Shown here piece by piece: positions 45,034-54,040 of a stretch of 64,000 bases of DNA. How positions within the stretch are numbered: the first letter of the stretch is position 1; every line of letters starts with the position of its first letter. The stretch covers positions 1 through 64,000 of the forward strand of contig NZ_JBDNRK010000017.1 in NCBI RefSeq assembly GCF_047718555.1, read 5' to 3'. A program made the position numbers and the translations under genes. The notes below the pieces were generated by a model, which ran no database searches, was not told where the DNA came from, and saw only the letters and a program-made list of their open reading frames with translations. The stretch is from Clostridium_I sp047718555 (lineage in GTDB: Bacteria > Bacillota > Clostridia > Clostridiales > Clostridiaceae).

Positions 45034-46644
45034 TTGGACTTAAAAAAATTCTTTGCTAATATTTTTATTGTATTTGCATTTTTAATGTTGTTTATTTCTC
45101 TAATCTTTTCAGAAGTAAATGCTGAAGTACCTGATTCATATTATATAAAAAACAGTATAAAGCCTACAAAGCTTTATGTAATATCTCTCAGTAAAATGAC
45201 AGATGCTGAAAAAGCTATGATTGTTACGCTTCAAGGTCAGGTAAATAATCGCTCTGCTTCTCATATATATACTCTAAGCCTTGGAGAACCAGACTATGAA
45301 ATATGGTTAAGAGATTTAAAGAACAATTACTCTGTAGAATGTGAATTAATTGAAGACCCCTGGGAAGTATTAAATAAATTTAAAGATTATATAGATGGCT
45401 ATGTATTATATAGTAAAAATAATAAAAATGATCCTTCTATAAATAATGCTTCCTCTCTGGCAGCTTTAAATAACTCCATTATTGTAGAAAAATCCATTGA
45501 GGAAAAAGTAAAATCAAAGGGTATAACTAAGTTGCAGGGAGATTGCAGTAATACAGATAAGTACTGGGCATATGATAACCTGTGGAACAAAGGACTAAAT
45601 CATTCTATTATAGTACAATTATCTCCAACTAAAGCAGGCCCTCTGCGAGATTATGCTATTATGACAAAGTCTCTGGTGTTTTATGAAGATGATCCAAAGG
45701 ATTTTTCTCTTAGAGATAAGGTATTTAAAGCTGCAAAAAAAGATTCCATTTGTCTTGGATGGGGTCCAGATGAATACAATAATATAAAGGAAGCCTCAAA
45801 ATATGGTATAAATACAGTACCTTCAGATTGGACCTATAATCTAACTGTATTGAGCAGCCTTCCATCCTTACACTTAACCCAAAACAGCCATCCTAAAATA
45901 GTAAAAGAAGACAATGTACATTATGTAACTTTTATAATGTCTGACGGAGACAACCAGCAATGGAATCTTGGTAAAAATTATGGTTCTCCCAAATGGTATG
46001 GATCTAAAGATAGAGGAAATTTCAATATGGGATGGACCATTACCCCATCTCTTTACGACCTGGCTCCAACTGTACTACAACTATATTATAAAAGTGCTAA
46101 ATTCGGTATTACCAATGATAATTTTGTTGTATCACCTTCCGGCAATGGTTATATGTATCCAAGTAAATTTGATGAGGCTGCTTTAAATATACAAATTAAA
46201 AAGCTAAATACCTATATGAAAAATGTAGACCAAAAATATGTATCAATTCTAGATGATTGGGCATTGGATAACATAGATATTTGGAATAAATATACGAAAC
46301 AACCTAATATACATGGCTTATTTTACTTAAATTTCAGCAAGCAAAATGACTATAAGGGAAAAATTGTATGGTCTAATAATAAACCCATAGTATCCTGTAG
46401 AGATTTGCTTTGGTCTAAACTTGAAGATAACGATCAATTAGTTAATAGAATTAATTCCTATATTTCTTCTGGTTATACAGATGTACATTCTCCAGATGCC
46501 TATACTTTTGTATATGTACACGCTTGGAGTAAAACTATGAGTGATGTACAGTATGTAGTAGATCAACTGAGTAACAATTCAAAAGTAAGAATTGTTACTC
46601 CAGATGAATTTATGCAGCATGTAATGGAGAATGTTAAACATTGA
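45034..46644 (+). CDS. Secreted GxGYxYP domain protein, putative glycoside hydrolase-like
   Basis: 536 residues with an N-terminal signal peptide or anchor (FFANIFIVFAFLMLFISLIFSEVNAE). The family signature SPSGNGYMYPSKF (G-GY-YP) lies near residue 370, with MSDGDNQQWNLG and LDDWALDN around it. GxGYxYP proteins are extracellular and assigned to putative carbohydrate-active enzymes by fold and context; catalysis is unproven. The start is TTG with GGAGGAG six bases upstream. It is monocistronic and convergent with the sulfur cluster. Confidence 0.82.
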   Translation: MDLKKFFANIFIVFAFLMLFISLIFSEVNAEVPDSYYIKNSIKPTKLYVISLSKMTDAEKAMIVTLQGQVNNRSASHIYTLSLGEPDYEIWLRDLKNNYSVECELIEDPWEVLNKFKDYIDGYVLYSKNNKNDPSINNASSLAALNNSIIVEKSIEEKVKSKGITKLQGDCSNTDKYWAYDNLWNKGLNHSIIVQLSPTKAGPLRDYAIMTKSLVFYEDDPKDFSLRDKVFKAAKKDSICLGWGPDEYNNIKEASKYGINTVPSDWTYNLTVLSSLPSLHLTQNSHPKIVKEDNVHYVTFIMSDGDNQQWNLGKNYGSPKWYGSKDRGNFNMGWTITPSLYDLAPTVLQLYYKSAKFGITNDNFVVSPSGNGYMYPSKFDEAALNIQIKKLNTYMKNVDQKYVSILDDWALDNIDIWNKYTKQPNIHGLFYLNFSKQNDYKGKIVWSNNKPIVSCRDLLWSKLEDNDQLVNRINSYISSGYTDVHSPDAYTFVYVHAWSKTMSDVQYVVDQLSNNSKVRIVTPDEFMQHVMENVKH

Positions 46645-46682
46645 ATTAGTTAGCAGATAATCCTTAAAACTATTGCTAAGAC

Positions 46683-48146
46683 TTAATTATTTTCCTCATC
46701 TAATTCTTTATTTGTTATAACACAAAAATTAGATTCATCTCTTCCTCTATATTCTTGAGTTCCATTTACCTCAGTTTCTATTTTACGCCCTAAGCCAGCT
46801 GCTCCTGGAACTCTAAAAGTATTTTTATCAAGCTTATTTATAGCTGTCTCTACTGGTTTATCTAACTGTGGTACCCATTCATAAGGCACTCTATAAGCTC
46901 TATAAACCATATTCATTTTTGCCTTACCTTTACCATCATAAGGACTTATATATTCCCAAACTATTTCATGCTCTTTTGTAACTTCAAATATACGACCATC
47001 TGAGCCTTCTGTTATAAGAGTATTACCATTTGGTAAACGCTGTGCATTACTTATAAATGGACTATAAAATCTAACAGAATCTAAAGGTTCTATAAGTCCA
47101 GCTTCTTTAGGTGTATATTGCCATACAATTTTTAAGGTTATAGGATCAATTTCAAGTACTCTTGAATAATCCCTATGAACATTTTTGATACCATTTGGTG
47201 AACTTGGATTTGGAGCACCATATCCACCCCATCCACCGTTATCAAATATAAGTATATTACCCTCTCCTGGTAATCCCTTAGGTATTAAGTGTACATTATG
47301 CTGACCTATTATCCATCCTAAATTAATAAGTTCTTCACTTGTATCATAATGTGGTCCTATTTTCCAAACAATTTTTCCTGTTTTCTTATCTATTATTGCT
47401 ATAATGTTTGCTTCCCTGCTATCAAGAATAATATTTTCTGGATTGAACCTTTCGTCTCCATTATCAAACCATTTATTTGGTCCAAGTAATGATATTGAGT
47501 TAATATGAAGCCAATCTCCTACACCATTGTCACCTAAAGGTCTTATATTAGGATCTTTATATATAGTAGTTTTAGCTGCTTCGTCAAAACCAAATTCATC
47601 GAAATGCTCATTTGCTCTCCATTCCCAAACAATTTTTCCATCCCAAGTAACTTCAATAATTTTATCATCTAAAAGAACCTTATCAGATATCACAGAATTT
47701 TTAACATTTTCATGTGTAAGAATAAAAGTATTACCTTTGTCCACTTCTGGAGCTAAATCAGGTGCATAGTACCCAACTGGATTACCTTCCCTTTGATAAT
47801 CATGATGCTGTCTGGCTATCCATTGAGACTCTTCACCGGGATCCTCTATGAGTTCAGTTTTGTTAAATTTCCAAACAACATTTCCTTCCCAATCTACCTG
47901 CACCAAATCAATCAAATCTTGAAATCCATATTTAGGATTTCGCTCACCTGTACTACCTAGCACATATCCACCTGGAAATAGTTTATTTGGGAATCCCCTT
48001 AAATTTCTCCATAATTTAACTTCTTCACCATTCATACTTATTAACAATGCACCTAAATCTGCTGCCTGAAAAATAGTGTAGCCACTCCATGCCTTTTTAG
48101 GGTTATAAATTGTAACCCCAGTTGGGTATATAGTTGGATATCCCAT
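46683..48146 (-). CDS. Arylsulfotransferase-fold (ASST-like) protein, apparently cytoplasmic
   Basis: 487-residue six-bladed beta-propeller-type protein matching the arylsulfotransferase family. Repeated blade motifs appear (VDWEGNVVWKF, VTWDGKIVWEW, IDKKTGKIVWKIG, IDPITLKIVWQYTP, VTKEHEIVWEY). Histidines sit in the positions expected for PAPS-independent ASST chemistry: HHDYQ (~114-115), WLHINS (~214), GQHNVHL (~283-286). Known ASSTs move sulfate between phenols through a sulfohistidine, usually in the periplasm; this one has no signal peptide. It is the last gene of the ssu-rSAM-nitrogenase-like operon (66 bases after the previous gene). Confidence 0.8.
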   Translation of the reverse strand: MGYPTIYPTGVTIYNPKKAWSGYTIFQAADLGALLISMNGEEVKLWRNLRGFPNKLFPGGYVLGSTGERNPKYGFQDLIDLVQVDWEGNVVWKFNKTELIEDPGEESQWIARQHHDYQREGNPVGYYAPDLAPEVDKGNTFILTHENVKNSVISDKVLLDDKIIEVTWDGKIVWEWRANEHFDEFGFDEAAKTTIYKDPNIRPLGDNGVGDWLHINSISLLGPNKWFDNGDERFNPENIILDSREANIIAIIDKKTGKIVWKIGPHYDTSEELINLGWIIGQHNVHLIPKGLPGEGNILIFDNGGWGGYGAPNPSSPNGIKNVHRDYSRVLEIDPITLKIVWQYTPKEAGLIEPLDSVRFYSPFISNAQRLPNGNTLITEGSDGRIFEVTKEHEIVWEYISPYDGKGKAKMNMVYRAYRVPYEWVPQLDKPVETAINKLDKNTFRVPGAAGLGRKIETEVNGTQEYRGRDESNFCVITNKELDEENN

Positions 48147-48212
48147 GGTTATTACCTCCCCATAAAATTCAATTACTTTATCTATTCAGCACCATTATTT
48201 CTTAATCTAAAA

Positions 48213-49559
48213 TTATGATATTAAACTTTTATCTAAAGGTTCAGCCTTAAAATTACGAATTAAAGTACCTAAATCCTCTAATAAAGTAATTGCTCCTTTA
48301 AAACCTATATGTGTCTTGTCTAAAACAACACTATTCCAAATTGGAAAAGATATATGCTGTAATGGTATATTTAATTTAGAAGCAATTTCATTTTCTATAG
48401 AACTTCCAAATAATAATTCAATTTTGCTATCCTTAATAATATTATTAATTTCTCCCCTATCATCAGTGAAATACAGTGCTATTTCTGTTTGTGGTAATAA
48501 ATTATTAATTTCATTTCTTATTTTATTTAAATAAGATTCCTGTGGATTGTCCGTAATGATAACAGTTTTAGGTATTAATCCTAAAGAATTCACTAAAAAC
48601 CTACTTATTCCTATTACACTAGAAGATTCTCCTACTATAGAAAACTCTTTTTGCAAATTATATTCAAAATAAAACTCAGATATATTATTCAAATAATGAT
48701 TTATTTTGTTTTCCTCAAAATTTATAAATTCATCTACATTTTCTTTATTTAAATTTAATTTATTAGCTACTTGCCTTATAAATAAGCCTGTATCATCATT
48801 ACCAACAGGCAAACTTTGAAAATCTAAATAAGGTATGTCATATTTTTCTTCTAAATATTTTCCTATCTCTTCACCCCAAGGAGAAAATACAATGTTCAAT
48901 TCTGCTCTAGGTATATCTTTCCACTGCTGAACACCTTGACCAAATCCAAAAAGAGTATTAACCTTAAGTCCAATAGCTTCAAGTAATCTTTTTAATTCTA
49001 AAAGATTTCCCTGCCAGTATACATCTTGTTTTGGAACTATACCAAATATATTTACTAGACCATCAATTTTTTCAGAAGATAAATCATAAAGCTTAGGTAA
49101 TCCTTCAATTATAGTCTTAACTGCTATTTCATATCCATTATAAATACTTCCTTTAAATCCTGGTGTATTAGCATTTATAATAGGATACCCTTGCTCTTGT
49201 GATTCTTTTGTCATAGCAGGTATATCATCTCCCACAAGTTCCGTAGTACATCCACCTAACACCACATATAGGTCGCTCTTTATAATCTTTACTGTATTCT
49301 TTATTTGCTCGCGAAGTCTAGAAGTTCCACCAAATATAACTTGCTTCTCAGTGACATTAGTAGAAGGTAAAGCTGTACCTCCAATGTACCCACCACCATT
49401 ACATCCACTTACTTTGTTAACTCCAAGATGCTGCTGTAATCCACATCCAGCAGTAGAATGTAAAATAGGTACTGCTCCTCCTATTTCCTGTATTGTTTCG
49501 ATGGCACCATGTAATAGGCAACTATTACGTGATGCTTCAATAGAATTAATATCTCCCAT
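48213..49559 (-). CDS. Nitrogenase component 1-like protein, three-cysteine subunit
   Basis: 448 residues of the nitrogenase component 1 fold. Cluster-type cysteines sit in the expected contexts: SCLLHGAIETIQEIGG (C14), HSTAGCGLQ (C39) and LGGCTTELVGDDI (C104), matching the three P-cluster ligands of NifD/NifK and the three-Cys chain of DPOR/COR. Downstream are STNVTEKQVIFGGTSRLREQI and a C-terminal ISFPIWNSVVLDKTHIGFKGAI. It starts right after the partner gene (GGAGGT inside that gene's end), so the two are translationally coupled. It is probably half of an alpha2-beta2 reductase needing a NifH-like donor. Substrate unknown; an organosulfur compound is inferred from the operon. Confidence 0.85.
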   Translation of the reverse strand: MGDINSIEASRNSCLLHGAIETIQEIGGAVPILHSTAGCGLQQHLGVNKVSGCNGGGYIGGTALPSTNVTEKQVIFGGTSRLREQIKNTVKIIKSDLYVVLGGCTTELVGDDIPAMTKESQEQGYPIINANTPGFKGSIYNGYEIAVKTIIEGLPKLYDLSSEKIDGLVNIFGIVPKQDVYWQGNLLELKRLLEAIGLKVNTLFGFGQGVQQWKDIPRAELNIVFSPWGEEIGKYLEEKYDIPYLDFQSLPVGNDDTGLFIRQVANKLNLNKENVDEFINFEENKINHYLNNISEFYFEYNLQKEFSIVGESSSVIGISRFLVNSLGLIPKTVIITDNPQESYLNKIRNEINNLLPQTEIALYFTDDRGEINNIIKDSKIELLFGSSIENEIASKLNIPLQHISFPIWNSVVLDKTHIGFKGAITLLEDLGTLIRNFKAEPLDKSLIS

Positions 49560-49560
49560 A

Positions 49561-50979
49561 TTACTTTACCTCCTGCTTAATATACCAGTTGGAACTTTTT
49601 TTATACCATCCATCGTCATAAGGTATATTTTTAATTTTTCTTAATTTATCAACAAAAAATTTATTTTTCAACGCCTTCTGAATTTGACTAATAAACCTTT
49701 TTACTCCTTCAAACCCAATTATATTTAAATTATCAATAGCAATAGCAGGAATACCAAGCCTTGCTGCCAGTGAGCTCTTATGGCTTAAACCCACATATAG
49801 ATCAGGTTTTACTTTATTTAAAATGTTTGCTTCTTCAAAATCTTGACCATCTGCTATGTGTATTTTTATATTTTCATCTATTAGCTTAAATTCTTTTAAT
49901 TCATCTTTATCTAACTTATCTATATGATCAACTGTTAATCCTATTACATTTCCTCCAAACTCCTCTATGAATTTAGCAACACTAAATCCTAATCTGGTAG
50001 GCAAACTAATATATACATTTATACCATTTAAATTATTTCTGTCAGTATATTCTTTAAATTCACTAACAGTTTTAGAAATTACTTCTTCTGTTCTTTCTTT
50101 TAATCCTAAAGCTTCTCCTATGGTATAAAACCAATCAACTGTTCTTTTTACTCCAATAGGAAGATTTGCTTGTAAAAAAGGAATATCGTACTTTTCATTT
50201 AAGACTTTTAATAGATAATCACTATTGTCATTATCTATACCCACTGAAAGAGCAGCCTTAGACGCCTGTTCAATATTTTTTAAATTTGCAAAGCGTGGTA
50301 ATATATTTGCTTTTATTCCAATTTTACTTAAAGTATCTTCAATTTCATCTAATTCCTGCTGAGTTTCATGCACTGAAACTAAATTTAATAGATTTGGTTC
50401 ATTATTATGTTCTTCTTTATCTGCAACTAAATATTTCACAAGAGAATGGAATACCAAGTCACTCCCCATTACACTACTTTTGGACTTGAATCCATCTGAA
50501 AAAATAGGAACAATCTTAATATTTAATTTTGCTTCCAGCTCTAAAATTACTGCTAAAATGTCATCATTATTTATGGCAACTACTGGAGTAGCCACAATAA
50601 AAATAACATTGGGTTTATACCTTTCCTGTAATTTTATAACAGCTTCTCTTAGCTTTCTTTCCCCACCCAGTATAGAATCTTTTTCATTTAAATTAGTTAC
50701 AGCCCAATTAGTGCTAATACCTTTAGATAAAAAATCTAATTGAACAACACTGCATCCTGATGGTCCATGAATTACTATTGCAGCATCTTCTATTCCATTA
50801 ATTGCTTTCAAAGTATATATAATATCATCAAAAGTAGTCTGAGAAAAAGTTCTTATCCTCTGCCTAGCATCTTCCTTTTCTATATCTTCTAACAATAAAT
50901 CTACATTTCCTAAATATGCACTTAATGTATTTAATCTTTTTTCTCTAATTTGAGGTCTTTTTGTAGATAAAAGTCCCAT
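49561..50979 (-). CDS. Nitrogenase component 1-like protein, one-cysteine subunit
   Basis: 472 residues, starting at the ATG at 50979 (GGAGGA seven bases upstream). The fold signature includes IVIHGPSGCSVVQLDFL and LNEKDSILGGERKLREAV. The only cysteine in the whole protein is C76 in HGPSGC; the other two P-cluster positions are non-cysteine (TFSQTTF and VATPVVAINNDD). The FeMo-cofactor Cys and His ligands of NifD are absent (C-terminal DLYVGLSHKSSLAARLGIPAIAIDNLNIIGFEG). With the partner this gives a 3+1 cysteine set, as in chlorophyllide reductase YZ. It is therefore a nitrogenase-like reductase, not a nitrogenase. Confidence 0.83.
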   Translation of the reverse strand: MGLLSTKRPQIREKRLNTLSAYLGNVDLLLEDIEKEDARQRIRTFSQTTFDDIIYTLKAINGIEDAAIVIHGPSGCSVVQLDFLSKGISTNWAVTNLNEKDSILGGERKLREAVIKLQERYKPNVIFIVATPVVAINNDDILAVILELEAKLNIKIVPIFSDGFKSKSSVMGSDLVFHSLVKYLVADKEEHNNEPNLLNLVSVHETQQELDEIEDTLSKIGIKANILPRFANLKNIEQASKAALSVGIDNDNSDYLLKVLNEKYDIPFLQANLPIGVKRTVDWFYTIGEALGLKERTEEVISKTVSEFKEYTDRNNLNGINVYISLPTRLGFSVAKFIEEFGGNVIGLTVDHIDKLDKDELKEFKLIDENIKIHIADGQDFEEANILNKVKPDLYVGLSHKSSLAARLGIPAIAIDNLNIIGFEGVKRFISQIQKALKNKFFVDKLRKIKNIPYDDGWYKKSSNWYIKQEVK

Positions 50980-51044
50980 GTATATTCCTCCTGACATTCT
51001 TTCATTCAAACTAAAAATTTAATCTTTAACTTAAAAAAATTTAA

Positions 51045-51085
51045 AAATAAATTCTGTTGTTATAATTTATAAACAGAATTTATTT
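51045..51085 (-). terminator. Intercistronic hairpin with T tract
   Basis: A 14-bp perfect stem (51045-51058 with 51072-51085), followed on the minus strand by TTAAATTTTTTT. It lies between the radical SAM gene and the nitrogenase-like pair and may cause partial termination or protect mRNA ends, setting lower expression for the downstream genes. Confidence 0.6.
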
Positions 51086-51106
51086 TTTCTTATATATTAA
51101 TTAACT

Positions 51107-52315
51107 TTAGATAACTTTAACCTTTTCTTGAAATACTGGTAATAATTCATCATTTATTTTATATAAATCATGGCACAAAGTTGTTGGTGCCGCATTACAA
51201 TCGTATAATTGATCGTAAGTAAATCCTGCTTTTCTGTATATATTATAAACTTTATGAGCCATATCAAGATGCCAAGCAGGCTCAGGAGTACGGTGCCCCT
51301 CTAACTCTGACCCTGGATTTGGACACCACGCAGCTACACCACATATAATTCCTTTAGATGCAAGATATTCAACTCCTTCCAGTGTAGAAGCTTTAGGCTC
51401 TATTCCACCAACTATATTGGATCTTACTCTTCCATATCCAAATACTTTAACTGCATGTTCCAAGGCTTTAACCCAATGCTCCCAGCCACCGCATTCCTGC
51501 TCCTTACCAGGACAAATTGTTTTAAAAATATTTTTATCCCAAAGTTCTATATTAATTCCAATAGTTCTATATCCAACTTCCTTGTATCTATCGATAACCT
51601 CGAGATCTGCAGGAGCTCCTATAACACCCGTACCATTAAAATCCTCTAATCCTGTGTGTTCTTTTATAGCTTCAGCTACATCAATGTAATAGTCAACCTC
51701 TCTTCTTTCTGGAACAAATCCACCACTTATAGTTATGTGCTTAGCACCATTTTTATAAGCTGCTGCTGCAGTTTCACCAATTTGCTTAGGATACTTCCAT
51801 TGTATATTTTGCTTTTCTCCATAGGTATCTTTTGTAGCATTTATGTTACAATATTTGCAATCTAGCCCTTTTTCTTTTAGAGAGCATTCATTACTATAGG
51901 ATACAAAAATAGTGCCTTCTCTATTATAAGTAGCTACGTGAGACATTTCTGTACCATCAGTTGTTTTTAATTTATAGTATCCAGGTCGACTTAAAAATTC
52001 AATGGGAAATACTTCGTTACCTTTGTAAGTTAAATAATACTTATTTCCATCATAATTGATAGCATAATTTGATCTTCTATCCCATCTAAATCCTATTTTT
52101 AAACCATTTGGTGAAGTAAAGCCCACAGGGAACTCTATACCTGCATGTGGTTCGTGGTCATATTCAAATAATGTGTGTATCTGTTCTTGATATTTACTAT
52201 TACTTAATCCTAAATTAAGGTGTTTAAATATTGCAGGATTAACATCAATTCCCTCAACCATTGCTGCATTTTTTATTTCTAATTCTTTATACAATTGATT
52301 TTTTATATCACTCAT
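51107..52315 (-). CDS. Radical SAM protein with atypical CX8CX2C motif
   Basis: 402 residues. The likely cluster motif is CSLKEKGLDCKYC (C144, C153, C156), an extended CX8CX2C instead of CX3CX2C. Radical SAM-like barrel features follow: AYKNGAKHITISGGFVPERREVDYYIDVAEAI (GGE-like SAM contact), IDRYKEVGYRTIGINIELWD, and RVRSNIVGGIEPKASTLEGVEYLA. About 140 residues precede the motif, beta-rich and without a named domain. Its place between an SsuB gene and the nitrogenase-like pair suggests it acts on the same imported compound or matures the reductase. Neither is proven. Confidence 0.75.
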   Translation of the reverse strand: MSDIKNQLYKELEIKNAAMVEGIDVNPAIFKHLNLGLSNSKYQEQIHTLFEYDHEPHAGIEFPVGFTSPNGLKIGFRWDRRSNYAINYDGNKYYLTYKGNEVFPIEFLSRPGYYKLKTTDGTEMSHVATYNREGTIFVSYSNECSLKEKGLDCKYCNINATKDTYGEKQNIQWKYPKQIGETAAAAYKNGAKHITISGGFVPERREVDYYIDVAEAIKEHTGLEDFNGTGVIGAPADLEVIDRYKEVGYRTIGINIELWDKNIFKTICPGKEQECGGWEHWVKALEHAVKVFGYGRVRSNIVGGIEPKASTLEGVEYLASKGIICGVAAWCPNPGSELEGHRTPEPAWHLDMAHKVYNIYRKAGFTYDQLYDCNAAPTTLCHDLYKINDELLPVFQEKVKVI

Positions 52316-52360
52316 TTTTTAATTCCTCCTAAATTTATAAATATATATTTATATTAAAAT

Positions 52361-53152
52361 TTAAATATAATACTCCACAGTTGATTCAGAATCGCCAAAA
52401 AATTCAGCATAAATCTCATTTTTAATCTTTATATAATCGTAATTATTCCTTTTCCTAGGTCTTGGAATCTTTACGTCTATTATCTTTTTAATTGTTCCTG
52501 GACGACTTGACATAACAACTACACGATCAGCTAAAAAAATAGCTTCATCAATATCATGTGTAACCAAAATCATAGTTGTTTTATCTTTTTCCCATATTTT
52601 TAATACCTCCTGCTGCATATTCATTCTAGTAAAAGCATCTAAAGCCCCAAAAGGTTCATCAAGCAATAATATATCAGGATTATTTACAAGAGCTCTCGCT
52701 ATACTCACACGTTGCTGCATACCTCCAGATAATTGAGAAGGATATGCCTTTTCAAAATTTTCTAATCCAACCAACTCTAAATGTTTTTTTACAATAGGCT
52801 TTTTGTTACTTGAACCAAGTTTTTCTGGTAATCCAAATTCAACATTTTTCTCAATAGTAAGCCAAGGAAAAAGTCTAGACTCTTGAAAAATTATTCCTCT
52901 ATCAACACCCGGACCATTTATAGGCTTTTCTTTTAAATATACATTCCCCTCATACTGTCTTTCCAGTCCGCCTATAATTCTAAGAAGAGTACTTTTACCA
53001 CAACCACTTGCTCCAACAATACATATAAATTCATTTTTCTGAATCTCCAAATTAATATTATTAAGAACTTTCACTTCACCAGAATCTATTGTAAAATTTT
53101 TACACAATCCTTCGATTTTTAAAATTTCTTCATAATTTTTGTCTAATCCCAT
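52361..53152 (-). CDS. ABC transporter ATPase, SsuB/TauB type
   Basis: 263-residue ATPase: Walker A GASGCGKSTLL near residue 45, Q-loop IIFQESRLFPWLTIEKN, signature LSGGMQQRVSIARAL, Walker B ILLLDEPFGALDAFTR, and H-loop VTHDIDEA. The LFPWLT and EPFGALD patterns are typical of sulfonate, taurine, nitrate and bicarbonate importers. AGGGAGGTG precedes the ATG. It powers the permease encoded 29 bases upstream. Confidence 0.92.
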   Translation of the reverse strand: MGLDKNYEEILKIEGLCKNFTIDSGEVKVLNNINLEIQKNEFICIVGASGCGKSTLLRIIGGLERQYEGNVYLKEKPINGPGVDRGIIFQESRLFPWLTIEKNVEFGLPEKLGSSNKKPIVKKHLELVGLENFEKAYPSQLSGGMQQRVSIARALVNNPDILLLDEPFGALDAFTRMNMQQEVLKIWEKDKTTMILVTHDIDEAIFLADRVVVMSSRPGTIKKIIDVKIPRPRKRNNYDYIKIKNEIYAEFFGDSESTVEYYI

Positions 53153-53181
53153 AAAAACACCTCCCTATCATCGCCATCTAT

Positions 53182-54006
53182 TTATATATCTGCATTCCAT
53201 CTTAAAATCCTTTTTTGTATTATCTTTATTAAAGTATCTATTAAAAGACCAATAATTCCTATAGAAATAACGCCTACAATCATCACATCTGGCTGTGATA
53301 ACTCTCTTGCATAAGAAATCAAGTAACCTATACCCGAAGAAGCCGCAATAAGTTCTGCTCCAACAACACTCATCCAAGCACTTCCTATTCCTATTCTAAG
53401 TCCAGTAAATATTGAAGGCATTGCAGATGGAAAAATAATTTTTAATAAAACTGTTGTTTTATTTTTCTCAAGTATTTCTCCAACCTCCAAATATTTTTTA
53501 TTTGTGCTTACAATTCCATGCACTGTATTAAGTAAAACTGGCCAAAATGTACCTATAGCTATAACCGTTACCTTGGATATTTCACCTATACCAAGCCAAA
53601 GTATAAGCATAGGCACCCATGCAATTACAGGTATAGGCCTTAATAGTCCAATAAGAAGGACTATGGACCTTTCAAATTTTCTTATCAATCCCATTAAAGT
53701 CCCTATTGAAATTCCGAGGATACAGCCTATAGCATATCCCTTTAATACTCTTAGCAAGCTTACCACTAGATGTTTCAATAATTCACCACTTTGAGCCATT
53801 TGAACCAATGTATCCCATATAATAATTGGAGAAGGCAATATAGATGGATTGATAAAACCCTTGTCACTAAATATTTCCCATAATATCACAATTACTATAG
53901 GAGTTAAAAACATCAAAATATAGTCCAATGTCTTTGAAATATTTGTAGCTATATCTTTTTTTTTATTTTTTTTATTTTCTAGCTTTTTACTTTCTAGCTT
54001 CAACAT
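53182..54006 (-). CDS. ABC transporter permease, SsuC/TauC type
   Basis: 274 residues, about six helices, with a lysine-rich N-terminal tail (KLESKKLENKKNKKKD). The permease loop that contacts the ATPase is GLRIGIGSAWMSVVGAELIAASSGIGYLISYARE, characteristic of the SsuC/TauC/NrtB branch. It lies between the binding-protein and ATPase genes. Confidence 0.92.
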   Translation of the reverse strand: MLKLESKKLENKKNKKKDIATNISKTLDYILMFLTPIVIVILWEIFSDKGFINPSILPSPIIIWDTLVQMAQSGELLKHLVVSLLRVLKGYAIGCILGISIGTLMGLIRKFERSIVLLIGLLRPIPVIAWVPMLILWLGIGEISKVTVIAIGTFWPVLLNTVHGIVSTNKKYLEVGEILEKNKTTVLLKIIFPSAMPSIFTGLRIGIGSAWMSVVGAELIAASSGIGYLISYARELSQPDVMIVGVISIGIIGLLIDTLIKIIQKRILRWNADI

Positions 54007-54040
54007 ATTACCTCTCCTTTATTGCTGTACATATGCTTAT

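Noticed and set aside
48213..50979. Genuine molybdenum nitrogenase
   Set aside because: The one-cysteine subunit lacks two P-cluster cysteines and the FeMo-cofactor ligands, and no nifH, nifB or nifEN is present in the window.
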